Below, in pieces: positions 36,644 through 47,415 of a stretch of 64,000 nucleotides of DNA. The stretch spans positions 17,889,501-17,953,500 of the forward strand of contig NC_091673.1 of the NCBI RefSeq assembly GCF_042453785.1, given 5' to 3'. The position numbers and the translations under genes were made by a program. This DNA comes from Malus domestica. Taxonomy: Eukaryota; Streptophyta; Magnoliopsida; Rosales; Rosaceae. The first letter of the stretch is position 1. Every line of letters starts with the position of its first letter. The notes beneath the pieces are model-generated. The model ran no database searches. It was not told the DNA's origin and was given only the letters and a program-made list of their open reading frames with translations.

Positions 36644-37057
36644 GCTAGACATAGCATAGGTGGATAGTTAGAAACATAGTTAGTATATTCTGACAGGAAA
36701 TATTAACAAATCAAGGGATAATTGCTAGCAACTTAGGAATAATTTGATGTTAATATGAATAACAGGATTAGATGGGATTAAGAATGAGGAACCTAATGTC
36801 CTAATGCTTCCATAAATTAATCTTTTTTAATTCATTCACTTTTACTTCATGTTCGATCAATTATTATTTTTACTTTCGTTCTTTGCATATTTGAATTTGT
36901 CAACGTAATCATTCTTTTATTTAAGTTTAGTTTGAAGTAAATCTCAATAGTAAATTTAGGTTAATTCGATCCTTATTTGAACGACACTCTACTTATCATT
37001 ATATTACTTGGACGATATTGTACATTTGCAACAACAATTCACTAACCTACATTACAG

Positions 37058-37476
37058 CAAACGAACATTATATGTTTTGGTTGTTTCGGCATGTCTTTTA
37101 TTATGGCTTTTTTCTCCCTGCAATTGCTGCTAGAATGTATTTCAATGCTCCGGTAATGCCAATTGTTTTGCATTCATTAACATGATGGTCTTGTTCATCG
37201 TCGCATAGGAAATCATATCCCAAATGCATTGTTTTTCAGGGGGAGTACTTGTACATTGGCGCCGGTTTGTTTGCAATTGTGTTTTGCATGATTGAGATGG
37301 ATAAGCCGGACAAACCCGACAACTTTGAACCCTAAATATACAACATGGAGAGGGGAGCTCTTGACAAGCTGATAGCGGACTACAACACCATGGATATATG
37401 GGATTTCAATGAGAAATATGGAGATATGTGGGATTTCACTGTGACTGTGAAGAAGGAAGATAATATGAAGAGATAG
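37058..37476 (+). pseudogene. Remnant of an unidentified membrane-protein gene
   Basis: Two exon-like blocks are joined by a plausible intron: 37058-37152 (acceptor TTACAG, donor GTAATG) and 37240-37476 (acceptor TTTTTCAG), in phase. Block 1 encodes a hydrophobic stretch (HYMFWLFRHVFYYGFFLP), block 2 another (YLYIGAGLFAIVFCMIE) followed by DKPDKPDNFEP and a stop at 37333. Beyond that stop the same frame stays protein-like for 46 codons (MERGALDKLIADYNTMDIWD...) to a TAG at 37474. That suggests a premature stop in a once longer gene. Upstream exons are lost where the Gypsy LTR ends. I do not recognise the family. Confidence 0.45.
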
Positions 37477-37808
37477 AAATTCATGTGTCGTAAATTCCGC
37501 CATAATTAATATGGGATTTCTCAAGTTCTCAACCAGTTTGAGCATGAAAGGTATATAGCTATCAATTCAGTCCTTTTTTCTGTTGCTTCCTTTCTTTCTG
37601 CATCGGCTTTTTGACTTTCTTGTTTATATATTAGGCTTAGGAATTGAAATTTAGAAGGGAATGAGAACATATATATATATATTATTGGATGGTGTATTAA
37701 AGAAATAATGTAGCTCATCATGGTGCATGTGGCAGTTATTCAATTAACGTAGTCTCTCTAACAATTATTAGTGAGAGGCATTTAAAGGGCAATTTATAAA
37801 AGAAAAAA

Positions 37809-37948
37809 GGGTAATGTGAGAGAGACTAAATTTTGTAAACTAAATGATGTGAATACTTAAGTATTGATTAACGTGCTTATTTCTTATTGATGACATATCA
37901 TTTAGTTTGCGAATTTAGTCTACAAATTGAGTCTATCTAGCATTACCC
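37809..37948. mobile_element. Mutator-type MITE, copy 1
   Basis: 140-bp unit with inverted ends GGGTAATG...GACTAAATTT and the complement of ATTTAGTC...CATTACCC, flanked by an exact 9-bp duplication AAGAAAAAA (37800-37808 and 37949-37957). The 9-bp size points to the Mutator superfamily. Confidence 0.85.
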
Positions 37949-38417
37949 AAGAAAAAATAATCCCCTCACCTATTGTCAATAATTGGTCGAGTGCAATGAT
38001 AGTTGGTCCAAGAGGTTCTCTTTAAAAGTGGCTATAAGGTTCATATTGGTCAAGATTTCGGCCTCATTTGGTGTATAGGATTCGATTAGTGGTTTATATT
38101 AGATAACTTACTAGATTCAATCAATATGGAATAAAGAAGTGGGTGCCCACTCACATAATTTGTCGAAGTGAAACTAGAAGATAAATTAATTAGGACGAAA
38201 ACTTGTCCCTTCTAATCTCCAAAAGATTGGTAGGATTGGAATAGACACAAACAAGTCTACCCGTTTTAGGAGGGCAAATGCATGTAAGTTGCCCTTACTA
38301 TTCATTTTGAATGGCTCATCATGGTGCACGTTGCAGTTAAATGACTACTCAATTAACTTAGTCTCCCCAACAATTATTATTGAGAAACATTTAAAAATCA
38401 ATTTATAGAAGAAAAAA

Positions 38418-38586
38418 GGGTAATGCAAAAGAGACTAAATTTGTAGACAATTTTGTAAACTAAATGACGTGAAAGTTAATTATTAGATTATTATTTAAGT
38501 GTTGATTAACGTGCTTATTTCTTATTGGTGACACATCATTTTGTTTGCAAATTTAGTCTACAAATTAAGTCTACCTAGCATTACCT
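38418..38586. mobile_element. Mutator-type MITE, copy 2
   Basis: 169-bp relative of the copy at 37809 with the same flanking 9-mer AAGAAAAAA (38409-38417, 38587-38595). The shared target shows it was duplicated together with its host block rather than inserted anew. Confidence 0.85.
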
Positions 38587-38712
38587 AAGAAAAAATAATC
38601 AACTCGCCTATTGTCAATAATGGTTTAGTGCAATGATATTGTCAATAATGGTTTAGTGCAATGATAGTTAGGTCCAAGAGGTTCTCTTTAAAAGTGGCTA
38701 TTAGGGTCATAG

Positions 38713-38909
38713 TTAGTACAAAAATTTGGCAAGGTAACTATACGTTCTAATCTTTAATTAACATTGATGGTTTTTTTATGTGAATGATTTATTTAAATAA
38801 AGATTTGTGTTTTAAAATTTGCTAAATAAAGTGGAGTTTAGTTTTGGCCTATTAATACTAATAATATTATTTCTGGAATTAAAGAATTAATTCGGAGTGG
38901 GGCGTTACA
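38713..38909 (+). mobile_element. Truncated 5' LTR of a Gypsy element
   Basis: Nearly identical to the last 197 bp of the LTR ending at 42946 and ends GGGGCGTTACA. The first part of the LTR is missing, replaced by the duplicated block to its left. A primer-binding-like TGGTACCAGAGC (38913-38924), one base from TGGTATCAGAGC complementary to initiator methionine tRNA, follows. Confidence 0.85.
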
Positions 38910-41253
38910 AAATGGTACCAGAGCAAATGATCCTATTCTACGTGATACACTATTTTTGAGTCTTGTTGGTGTGAATTATGACATGCAGTGTAGATGTATT
39001 AATTTATGTTATTAGTAATAAAATGGCATTCATGTTTTATATGTGAAATACATATAGAAAGTGTATTATAATTGTGATGCAATTTCCTTGGTAATTGTGA
39101 TTCGCGTTTATATTGCATTATTTTTTATGAAGGAATTTATGTTGAATGCATATATTGTGAATTATGATGCTTTGAATTGAAGTGAATGAGAGTAGGAAAT
39201 TTTAAATTATCGTATTTATGTTATAGCTTTGAAGATGAGTATTTGATTAAAGTTTGGATTAATCTTGATTTGAGTTGATATTATGATATGCATTATGGAA
39301 AATTTGAACGTTAAAGTGAGGGTGGACTGGTGACAAGTGGATGGAAGAATTGTATTATACCTGTGCCAGTGAGAAATGTGAATTGGGCGAAAAAGGCCCA
39401 TGGATGTGAGAAATGAATGGGTACAAAGACCCAGTGTTCTGGAAGAAAAGCTCCTTGTGCGGGCTGCGAGAATGAAATTTTTTTTAAAAAAAAAATGATG
39501 TGTGGCTATGTATATTACAACTTTTTCCAATCTACTGGTCACTGATATATTACAACTTTTGAACATGAAAAATGGTAGTAAATGATTGGCTTTAAAATCC
39601 TTGTTTGAAAGATTGTACTAGAAAAAAAAAATTTGGTAAATGGCATGATTATGAATCTTATGTTTTGGGAAGTACTGTTGGGCATGCATTTAATGGGAAG
39701 CAATGTGACTAATGAAAATAAATTAACCATGATTTTAGGTTGGGCCTACCATTGGAGATAAAATTATAAACCGTGAGTATGGTTGATTATTATGTTTGGG
39801 ATGGTGAAAAGATCATAAAGTTTCTTCATTTAAACTTGGATGGTGCTAAGTTCATTTAATATAAATTTTTTTTTTCATATGAGTTTTTCTCGTTGATGAG
39901 GAGAATTGTCGGAGAAGGTTTATAAATTATAAATTTGATTGATTTGGTTTGCCGTTAACGAATTATGGTGTGAAATTCTAGTATTTATTAGCCACGGTAG
40001 TTATAGTTTGGCATTTGATATTTAATTTGTGTTAATATTGTTTATGACATTAAGCTCGGATATTAGTGTTGCTAAAAGTGATGGTAAGGGGTGCTATCAA
40101 TAATAGTGATGGAAAATTTATCGGATAAGAATGAACTCATAAAATGAGGTTATGATTTGGTTATTTAAATTGAAATAGTGAAAATGAGATTATGGAACGA
40201 AACATCGAGTTTGCTTAATATAAATGACTTCTCAATTGTATGTTAACTGTTGATGGAAATAATTGTAGGAGAGAGCTTGTAAATGCAAACTGGAACGATT
40301 TGGTTACCATAGTCATGAGTTATTATTGATAGATTTGATATTGCGAACAAAAGATAAGTTTTTAAATTTACTATGGGTAATTTAGTTTAATGCTGAATAG
40401 GAAATGAAATCATAGAATGAAATTGATTTCGTTTAATTTAGTGGTATTGCATATTTGGTTTTAAACTTCTTTCCATTACCCAGTGGGTGTGATTGGAAAT
40501 TTTAATGGTTGGATGAAATTTTGATATTGACTTAGCTACTAGTGATTATGGCTTGAAATCTTGATATTTAAACTGACCGAAGATGATTATGGCTGGAATT
40601 TATGATAATCGTTTATGCTAGTATATATCTAGCAAATGGTTGAGGTAGGATGATGTTTTGGTATTTATATTAGCCAACGAGAATGATGGTTTGGCGGTTG
40701 ATATGATTTTTTATCAAGATGTCTGGCTAGCGAGTCGGATAATTATTCTGCCAATGAATGTGGCTGAGAATTTGTGAAGGTGGGTGGAAATTACCAGGAT
40801 TTATTCGTTGATTTCTTTATTTTGAATTGAAAGAAACTTGTAAATGGGGATATACTTTTATTCATTATAAAAGGAATGGTGGGAGTAAATCAAACCCCTT
40901 TCTATTTTTGGTTTAATTTTTGGTGATGGACGAATGAAAAAGATAATTGTGACCTAGCTCTTGTGTCACTCTGACGACTATTTCCAACTTGTGTGCGTAA
41001 CACGTATAACATCATATTTACGTTTGTTGTTGTTTAGATTCATTATTTTGTCAGCATTGATGACGCGAGTTTATTTCATGGCTATATAATTGATATGGTT
41101 AGTTGGGTTCACATGAGAATATGAATAAAATCCTAGAATAAAATTTTGTTTTCGTTCAAGAATCACGGTACTGCGGAGTTGTTAAAATGTTTTATCCTTA
41201 CTTAGTGGTTGAAATCTCGGGGACGAGATTTATTTTAACGGGGGGGGGGGTGA
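38910..41253 (+). mobile_element. Non-coding internal region of the Gypsy element
   Basis: About 2.3 kb of AT-rich DNA between primer site and 3' LTR with no pol ORF. It ends with GGGGACGAGATTTATTTTAACG and a run of G, the polypurine tract typical of plant chromovirus (Tekay/Del) elements. The element is either a non-autonomous derivative or a heavily decayed copy. Confidence 0.7.
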
Positions 41254-42946
41254 TTGTAATACCCTGAAAATTTAAATATATGAATTACATATTCATAATT
41301 ATGAATATGTGAAGAAAATCGAAAGTAAATCGATGTATGGGTACGGAAATAAAATTTGGGAAATTGTAAAGTTTTGTTTCTAGACATTATGATAATATAC
41401 GTATTGGTCTTATTGAGTTTTTTTGTTATTTTTCGAGAAATTATATTAAATTGTTTGAGATTAGTTTTTAAATTAAACTAATTACGAGGTTTAAAGTTTG
41501 GAAATTAATTATTTAAAATTTATAGACCTTTTGAGGTCACAATTTATATTTTTGAATAGAGCTCGATCTCATGAACGCGTAGGCGCAAACTGTTCGTGAA
41601 ACGGTGTTTTATCGAAGAAGTTATTAACGTTTAAAGTTGGGGGCAATTTAGTAAAATAGCTGAGTTCAAGATAACTCCAGATTTTTAAAGAAAAATCTGG
41701 AAGGCCACATGTGTGGCCGAGATTTGAAGACAGAAAAGATGGGCGGTGGAGATGGTTTATAAAGGAGGGAAAGAAGGGAGAGAGGAGCCAATAAGGAAAG
41801 GGGGAGATGATTGAGGGACCAATGGGGAGAGAGAACAAGGAGGGAAATGAGAGAAAGGGGACACGGGGAAGCGGGACCCGGGCCTTGGCAACCCGACCCG
41901 GTTCGGCGCTACACACATTTCCGACGGAATTTCACCCCTTTTTCCGGTGAATTGGATCAATCAACCATTTGGAAACCCTTCCATGACCTTCCCTCTCCCT
42001 ATTACCCCAAAAAAAAATCATGAAGTTTGGTCTTGAAATTTGGAAGAACACACCCGAGGGTGCCGCGACATACCTTGCTTAAATTCAACCAAATCTGAAA
42101 TGAATTGATTAAATTTCCACTACCAGTAGACTCCTATTAACCTCAGGAACAAACCCCAAGCAATGGTTGGGGCGTCGGAGTTTGTTTGAAGTCGAATTAA
42201 GGATACCCATTTCTAGAGTTCCAGCGGGTTTGGGCCAAATTGGAGCCTTTCTAGACTAAATTGGACTTTGGCAACAGGTATGAAGTTTTCTCTACTATTT
42301 GAGATCTTCATTTCTGTAATTTTTGAGAATTTTTAGAAATAATTGAATTTTCCGGCGAGTTGGGACGGCCGACCGCCACCCGCGGCGGCGGGTGCGGCGA
42401 CGCACGGCCAGGGGGCCGATAATTATGTTTTATGTGAATGTTGTTATTTTAATTATGTTTTTGAGATCAAATTGTTGCGGTTTGAATATTAATACGATTT
42501 TGGAGTATGTGAACTACGAAAGGCTTGATCTTACTCCAGAGTACGTAGGCAGTCTAACAGTGTTAGATGCAGCCTTAAATAATCGAGAATTTCACTTTAA
42601 TTGAGAATTATTCTTATTTTGAGACCTTTGGTCAATTGAAAGGAAATGGAAATATCTTGAGATTATAATTGTGTGGTTGTTCAAATAATAATATTTATGA
42701 ATCATATTGGAAATGAGGAAATTTTCTATAAAGTGTAATAAATAAATTTTAGTACAAAAATTTGGCAAGGTAACTATACGTTCTAATCTTTAATTAACAT
42801 TGATGGTTTTTTTTATGTGAATGAGTTATTTAAATAAAGATTTGTGTTTTAAAATTTGCTAAATAAAGTGGAGTTTAGTTTGGACCTATTAATACTAATA
42901 ATATTATTTCTGGAATTAAAGAATTAATTCTGGGTGGGGCGTTACA
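41254..42946 (+). mobile_element. 3' LTR of the Gypsy element (about 1.7 kb)
   Basis: Starts TGTAATACCCTG directly after the polypurine tract and ends GGGGCGTTACA; its end matches the truncated 5' LTR. TGTAATACCC/TGTAACACCC starts are usual for chromovirus LTRs. Short ORFs inside it on both strands are not genes. Confidence 0.85.
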
Positions 42947-42989
42947 TTTTGTAAATGAAGCTTTTGAAGCTAGAGCTCTGTAAATGAAG

Positions 42990-43190
42990 CTTTTGAAGTT
43001 GATTGACATGAGTGATGCTCATGAATGTTTATGTTGATTGACATGAGTGATGCTCATGGATGTTGACATGAGTGATGCTCATGAATGTTGACATGAATGA
43101 TGGTCATGAATGTTTATGTATGATTGACTTGAGTAATGCTCATGAATGTTTATGTATGATTGACATGAGTAATGCTCATGTATGATTTTG
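42990..43190. repeat. Minisatellite of ATGAGTGATGCTCATGAATGTT-type units
   Basis: Units of about 25-40 bp built on TTGACATGAGTGATGCTCATG recur five to six times with variable spacers. Each unit contains a small palindrome (GAGTGATGCTC). Downstream (43190-43330) GTACTGGGCGTACTTTTGAT recurs three times. There are no spacer or leader features of a CRISPR array. Confidence 0.8.
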
Positions 43191-44027
43191 AAGTACTGGG
43201 CGTACTTTTGATGCCGAATAAATTTGGAGTACTGGGCATACTTTTGATCACCTGGTTGGTGATAATAGCGGCAGGTTGTTGAATAATTTTTTGTAGTACT
43301 AGACGTACTTTTGATCATCTGGTTGGTCATAATAGAGGGCTTGGCTCTTTTGGGCATATGGGCATTCTCCCTCCATATAGTATTCCAGCCCATTATTTTT
43401 GGCTTGCCATTTTTTTTATTACTCTCTGATGGGGTTTATATAGATGTCTCCGAAAGATAAGAAAAATAAATTACATCATTTTGCCTGATAAAGATAATAG
43501 AGTTCTTTATCTTCTTTCAGTGGTCGACACCTTTTTTTATTTTCTCCCCAGACATATTCCTTTTCTTCCCATTGCAGATTTACATCATGGGGTTTGGTCA
43601 GCAGGCATGATCTGCTCCCTTTATTCCTTACTTTCGCAGATTTACATGCCTACTATCCGTAGCTTTTTTGTGGGTGGTCGACAATAAAGAAAGCACCAAC
43701 CGCTATTATTTTCAGCTTTCAACTAAAGAAAGCATAATTCTTTCTTTTCTCTTTTTTGCTTTTTGTTTTTCTGTTTCTCACTTTTCTCTTTTCTTTTTAT
43801 TTTCTCGATCTGCTCAATGCGCCCTCCGTTTGAACTTTGCAATTTACACTTTGCCGTCTCCAGCGCTTTCTGACCAATCAGAGCTCGCCACCATGGGGGT
43901 TTTTCTCCGATCCGTTGATGGCGCACCTGATCCTTGCGCCGGTCACGCACTGCTCCACCATTCTTGGACTTGTAGGCTCTGTAAATGTTTGCCCAAGCTT
44001 CTGGGTCTCGAAACGCCAGGACATACG
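43191..44027. other. Repeat-derived DNA of uncertain class
   Basis: Contains the GTACTGGGCGTAC repeats and two similar GTGGTCGACA blocks (about 43522 and 43675), suggesting a decayed LTR, but no boundaries could be set. ORFs here are short and low-complexity. Confidence 0.3.
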
Positions 44028-44217
44028 GAGGGAGATGGATGATGTCAGCACCACACGGCTGACCCAACATTGAGTGTTCCTTTGATTGCCAAGTCCAGAA
44101 GCTCCTTCTCGGGGTCGTGGATTTGATCGACGATGCAGGGAGAGGCGAGGTGGAAGACGCCAGAATAGCCATTGTCGGCGACGAGTATGGAGCTGTGGTC
44201 GAGGACATCATCGCACC
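44028..44217 (-). pseudogene. Cinnamoyl-CoA-reductase-like gene fragment
   Basis: Minus-strand reading gives GVFHLASPCIVDQIHDPEKE and LAIKGTLNV, then, after a frame change, VSRVVLTSSIS. These are conserved parts of the NAD(P)-binding domain of cinnamoyl-CoA-reductase/dihydroflavonol-reductase-like enzymes. The usual 8-9 residues between LNV and the VxRVVxTSS strand are missing, the frame is shifted and no other domain is present. It lies on the same strand as the KAI2 fragment and the LTR at 45734. Confidence 0.65.
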
Positions 44218-44463
44218 ATTATTTGCATAGATATATATATATATGTACATATATGGGATCGAACCATTACTGTAACCATTGCACTGCGACTGTGTTGCTT
44301 ACTGTCTTGCCATCGTAACCTTGTCGACCTTTCCGAGCCTACGTTATGTTTCTCTTGTGAAGGTCATCAACCATCGTTGAGCCTTTCTCCATATTATGCA
44401 TGCCCTTCCTCCGTTAGCCCATCAACGCTCACTGAGCCCAATATCTTCCTATATTGAAGGCAA

Positions 44464-44988
44464 CTAGAGGAGCTTTTCGATTTCTTTAAGCTTTGGTCCT
44501 TCAACTTCACCGCCCATCAATGGTGTCGACTGAGCAGTGGATGCAGCAGCCAGTTGAAGAGTCGAAACAACGGCGGGCAGCAGTCGTGGCAAAGCTACAT
44601 CGAGCAGCAAACAGGCCATAAGATGAAGAAGTGGAGTTCGTGGTGCACACAAGAGGTGCTGGAGTTTGCAATTGGGTGTCATCGTGGCGCGGCAATAGCA
44701 TGAGCAGCGCTGGGCGAGGGTGTAGATGACGACGGATGTGTCGTAGCCCAACCTTGTGAAGGCACGGTGGAAGAAGAAGAGAATGCGTCTGAAAGAAGCT
44801 GGCTGTTGCAGTCGTGGTGGCTGTTGCAGTCGTCGTGGTGGGAGATCTGCTGGAGACACGGCTGAAGAACCTGAGATAGTGGGTGTGCTAGTGTTGGTAT
44901 GATCAGAGACGATGGTCTTTCTGCGGGAGAGGGAACTATCACATGCATTTGTAGCAGCCACCGCCATTTTCTTTGCTGTTTTTCTCAA
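44464..44988 (-). other. Open GC-richer segment, probably transposon cargo
   Basis: A 174-codon minus-strand ORF is open but low in recognisable motifs and overlaps other ORFs; near-duplicate words (CAGTCGTGGTGG, CAGTCGTCGTGG) suggest repeat origin. I do not call it a gene. Confidence 0.3.
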
Positions 44989-45242
44989 CTTTGATGATTC
45001 CCATCCTCATCCTCTCATCTGTCTTTCTCTTTCTTTCTCTTTCTTTCTCTCTCTCTCAAATTGGTGGTCGAGTCACTCACTGAGTCATAGAGCTCGGGAG
45101 TTGCAGTTCGGGACGAAGATGGCAGATGAGGACAGAGTCAGCGTTGGTGTCTTCGGCGAGCTTGGATTGCTTAAGGGTTTTAACTTCGACAATGGTGACG
45201 CTGCAATGAGATCTGGAGATTTGGTTCCTGATTGAAGTTGTA

Positions 45243-45596
45243 CTACAACGCGGCCATGGCTGGTTCAGAGAGAGTTTGTGAGGGTCGGGTGACTGCAGCG
45301 ATGACGCAGACCATGGCGGAGGCGGAATGGCCGACAAAGATATGTGGCTCGACATGGAGCTTCTCAAGAATGGCCACAAGGTCGTAGGTGTAGCCTTCGA
45401 GGGTGGAGTAGCGTTTGAAGTCGAAGTATTCAGGGTTGGTGGTTCCGGCGCCCATGTTGTCATTCATAATGACGCGGTTGTCGTGGACGAGGTGTTTCCA
45501 GACCGATTGATCGGTGCCGAAGCCGTGGGCCAGGACTAGGACTTGCTGACCCGACCCTACGACCCGCACGTTGTGAGCTTCTTCCACTATTCCCAT
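45243..45596 (-). pseudogene. Truncated KAI2/HTL (karrikin receptor-like) gene fragment
   Basis: From 45596 the frame reads [32 protein letters not shown], then [35 protein letters not shown] and FVGHSASAM. This is the N-terminal alpha/beta-hydrolase half of KAI2, including the nucleophile serine in GHSxSAM. About five residues are missing after KHLV relative to the family, and the match ends near [10 protein letters not shown]; the frame stops after 117 residues while KAI2 proteins have about 270. The catalytic Asp and His are absent, so it cannot be an active receptor. About 120 bp upstream on the same strand is a retrotransposon primer-binding site, pointing to capture. Confidence 0.8.
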
Positions 45597-45716
45597 TGCG
45601 TCTCTCTCTTTCTTCTTGCTCTTTCTGTTGCTTGTTGGTTTGGTTTTTTGGTTTTGCAGATCCTCGGCGGAGGTGAAAAAATGAAAGAGAAACGACATAG
45701 CTTTTCGTGTCGTTTT

Positions 45717-45731
45717 CCACAGACGGTGCCA
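45717..45731 (-). other. Retrotransposon primer-binding site
   Basis: Minus-strand TGGCACCGTCTGTGG, close to the TGGCGCCGTCTGTGG sequence found beside many plant Gypsy LTRs, lies 2 bp from the LTR end at 45734. Confidence 0.65.
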
Positions 45732-45733
45732 AA

Positions 45734-46094
45734 TGTTGATGCACAAAACTAGAGGGGTCTTGGAACAACGTAAATCTGATTGTGAATCTGCAAGAAAGTA
45801 AATAACACAAGATGTATCATGGTTCACCCCAAGGTTTGGGCTACGTCCACACTGATATTGTATTTCTGCAGGAGAGAGAACTCTGAATATGAGAGTGAGA
45901 GCTTTGAGAGAACTTAGAGCTTAGGGGATCTGAGAAGGTTTAGGGTTTGTGAGGGTGAGAAGGCCCTTTTATAGAATAAGGGCTCCTCCCTTTTTTACAT
46001 ATTTGCCCCTCCATTTATTACATAATTACATTTGAGTCCCCCGGGTATTTATACGAGGTCTAAATACGGAGGTCTTAAGTATGGTATAAACACA
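45734..46094 (-). mobile_element. 5' LTR (minus orientation) of the element carrying KAI2 and reductase fragments
   Basis: On the plus strand it runs TGTTGATGCACAAAACTAG... to ...GGTATAAACACA, about 360 bp with TG...CA ends. On the minus strand this is an LTR followed immediately by the primer site at 45717-45731. No matching second LTR was found at lower coordinates, so the element is incomplete or its other end is diverged. Confidence 0.65.
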
Positions 46095-46103
46095 ACTCTT
46101 TTC

Positions 46104-46253
46104 TTACCGCCTCAGTGTTTCTTGGGTCTTCAAGGACGACTCTTCAGTAGTTGGCTCGTGCAATGGAGTCTCATTTAACTCAACTTGTGGACCATTAGGA
46201 AAAACTTGGTACTTTGGAGTATGCTTCACAATGTTTCAATATTCATGCCTTGT
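46104..46253 (-). pseudogene. Possible Harbinger ORF1 remnant
   Basis: Minus-strand frame gives NIVKHTPKYQVFPNGPQVEL and NETPLHEPTTEESS, resembling the middle of Myb/SANT-like ORF1 proteins. Short and isolated; low confidence. Confidence 0.35.
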
Positions 46254-46640
46254 GAATGATTTCTTGTTATCAAGATTGAACTACATTTGTGCTTATAGTT
46301 GTTGAAAAAAAATTGTGAAACAACATAAAATTTACATAACAAAGGTCAAAATAATAACATATTAATTACATTTTTAATTTATTAATAATAAATATTATTA
46401 ACACATTGGCTAGATTAATTATCGCCACTTCGATAAATTCCTTCCTCTTTTGTGATGGCTTCTTGCCAAGGTTTTGAATCTTTTTGCAGCTGTTTGTATT
46501 TACTCGCCAGAAATTGCTTGATCCAAGATGTACCTTGAATCAGTTCGACAAATTGTCCATGATCTTTCTTCCACATATGTTGCACATTGATCTTATTTCC
46601 AGTCATTGAGTATTGAGTAACACGCACCCAACTCTCTATT

Positions 46641-47119
46641 TCTCAACCAATTTGAGCATGAAAGGTATATAGCGATTGATTTAGTCCTCTTTCAATTTTG
46701 TCATATATTATTGGATGGTGTATAAAAGATATAATGTAGCTCATCATGGTGCATATCGCTGTTAAATGACTACTCACTTGACTTCTCTCTAACAATTATT
46801 AGTGAGAAGCATTTAAAAATAATTTATAGACAGAAAAAAATCCCCCTCAACTAGTGTCATTAACAATCGAGTGCGGTAATAGTTCGGTTCAAGAAGCTAT
46901 AAGGGTCATATTTGTCAAGAGTTCGACCTTATTTGGTGTATATGATTGGCCTACTAGCTTATATTAGATTAAATAACTTACTAGATTCAATCAATATCGA
47001 ACGAAGAAGTGGATGTACACTGCACAATTTGTCCAAGTAAATGTGGAAGACGAATCAGTCATGACATAAACTTGTCCCTCCTAATCTACACAAGATTGGC
47101 AGGATTGGAATAATTTCTT
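46641..47119. repeat. Third copy of the 37.5 kb block, lacking the MITE
   Basis: Matches 37517-38246 in order with scattered differences, but at 46824-46845 the sequence runs TTATAGACAGAAAAAAATCCCC without the Mutator-type MITE. Confidence 0.75.
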
Positions 47120-47139
47120 TTCGTCACGTATTCATCTTT

Positions 47140-47415
47140 TACCTTCACTTAGTCAAAATGTTCACAAATCACTTAACATTTATTGAATTTAAAGAATTAA
47201 TCAATTTCAAACGAATACTTTTTACCTTCACTTAGTCAAAATGTTCACAAATCACTTGACATTTATTGAATTTAAAGAATTATCGATTTCAAACGAATCC
47301 CACCCATCAAACAAGGCCTAGTTGTAGTCAAAATGTTCATAAATCACTTGACATTTATTGAATTTAAAGAATTATCGATTTCAAACGAATCCCACCCATC
47401 TAACAAGGCCTAGTT
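47140..47415. repeat. Tandem repeat of 79-106 bp units
   Basis: The core GTCAAAATGTTCACAAATCACTT...TTTCAAACGAAT appears three times (about 47153, 47232, 47333); the last two units also share CCCACCCATC and AACAAGGCCTAGTTG. Confidence 0.85.

Larger units (their letters stand above)
32280..37035 (+). mobile_element. Gypsy-type 3' LTR with short internal remnant, interrupted by Harbinger insertion
   Basis: Internal tail with GAGGACTAGCAAAAG and polypurine-like GGACTGGGGGTATA (32367-32379) is followed by an LTR starting TGTTAGGTTG at 32380. The LTR continues past the insertion at 32879-35975 and a 270-bp tandem duplication, and probably ends near GTACATTTGCAACAACA at about 37035. Without the insertion and the duplication the LTR would be about 1.3 kb. 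The 5' half of the element is missing. An AT/GT microsatellite lies at about 36607-36642. Confidence 0.6.
37517..38712. repeat. Tandemly duplicated intergenic block, also present at 46641-47119
   Basis: 37712-38058 and 38317-38712 are diverged tandem copies (GCTCATCATGGTGCA... to ...TTTAAAAGTGGCTAT). The region 37517-38246 also matches 46641-47119 (TTGAGCATGAAAGGTATATAG to AGGATTGGAATA). No coding sequence. Confidence 0.75.

Noticed and set aside
41569..41960. Pro/Ser-rich ORFs on the minus strand
   Set aside because: Located inside the Gypsy 3' LTR; composition follows GA-rich LTR sequence.
42990..43190. Regularly spaced palindromic repeats resembling a CRISPR array
   Set aside because: Units vary in length, spacers are not unique sequence of constant size, and this is a plant nuclear genome. 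It is a minisatellite.
44086..44457. 123-codon plus-strand ORF
   Set aside because: It is the antisense shadow of the reductase-like fragment plus low-complexity sequence.
46415..46627. 70-codon minus-strand ORF (MRVTQYSMTGNKINVQHMW)
   Set aside because: Looks protein-like but I cannot assign it, and it sits in repeat-rich DNA beside a possible Harbinger remnant.
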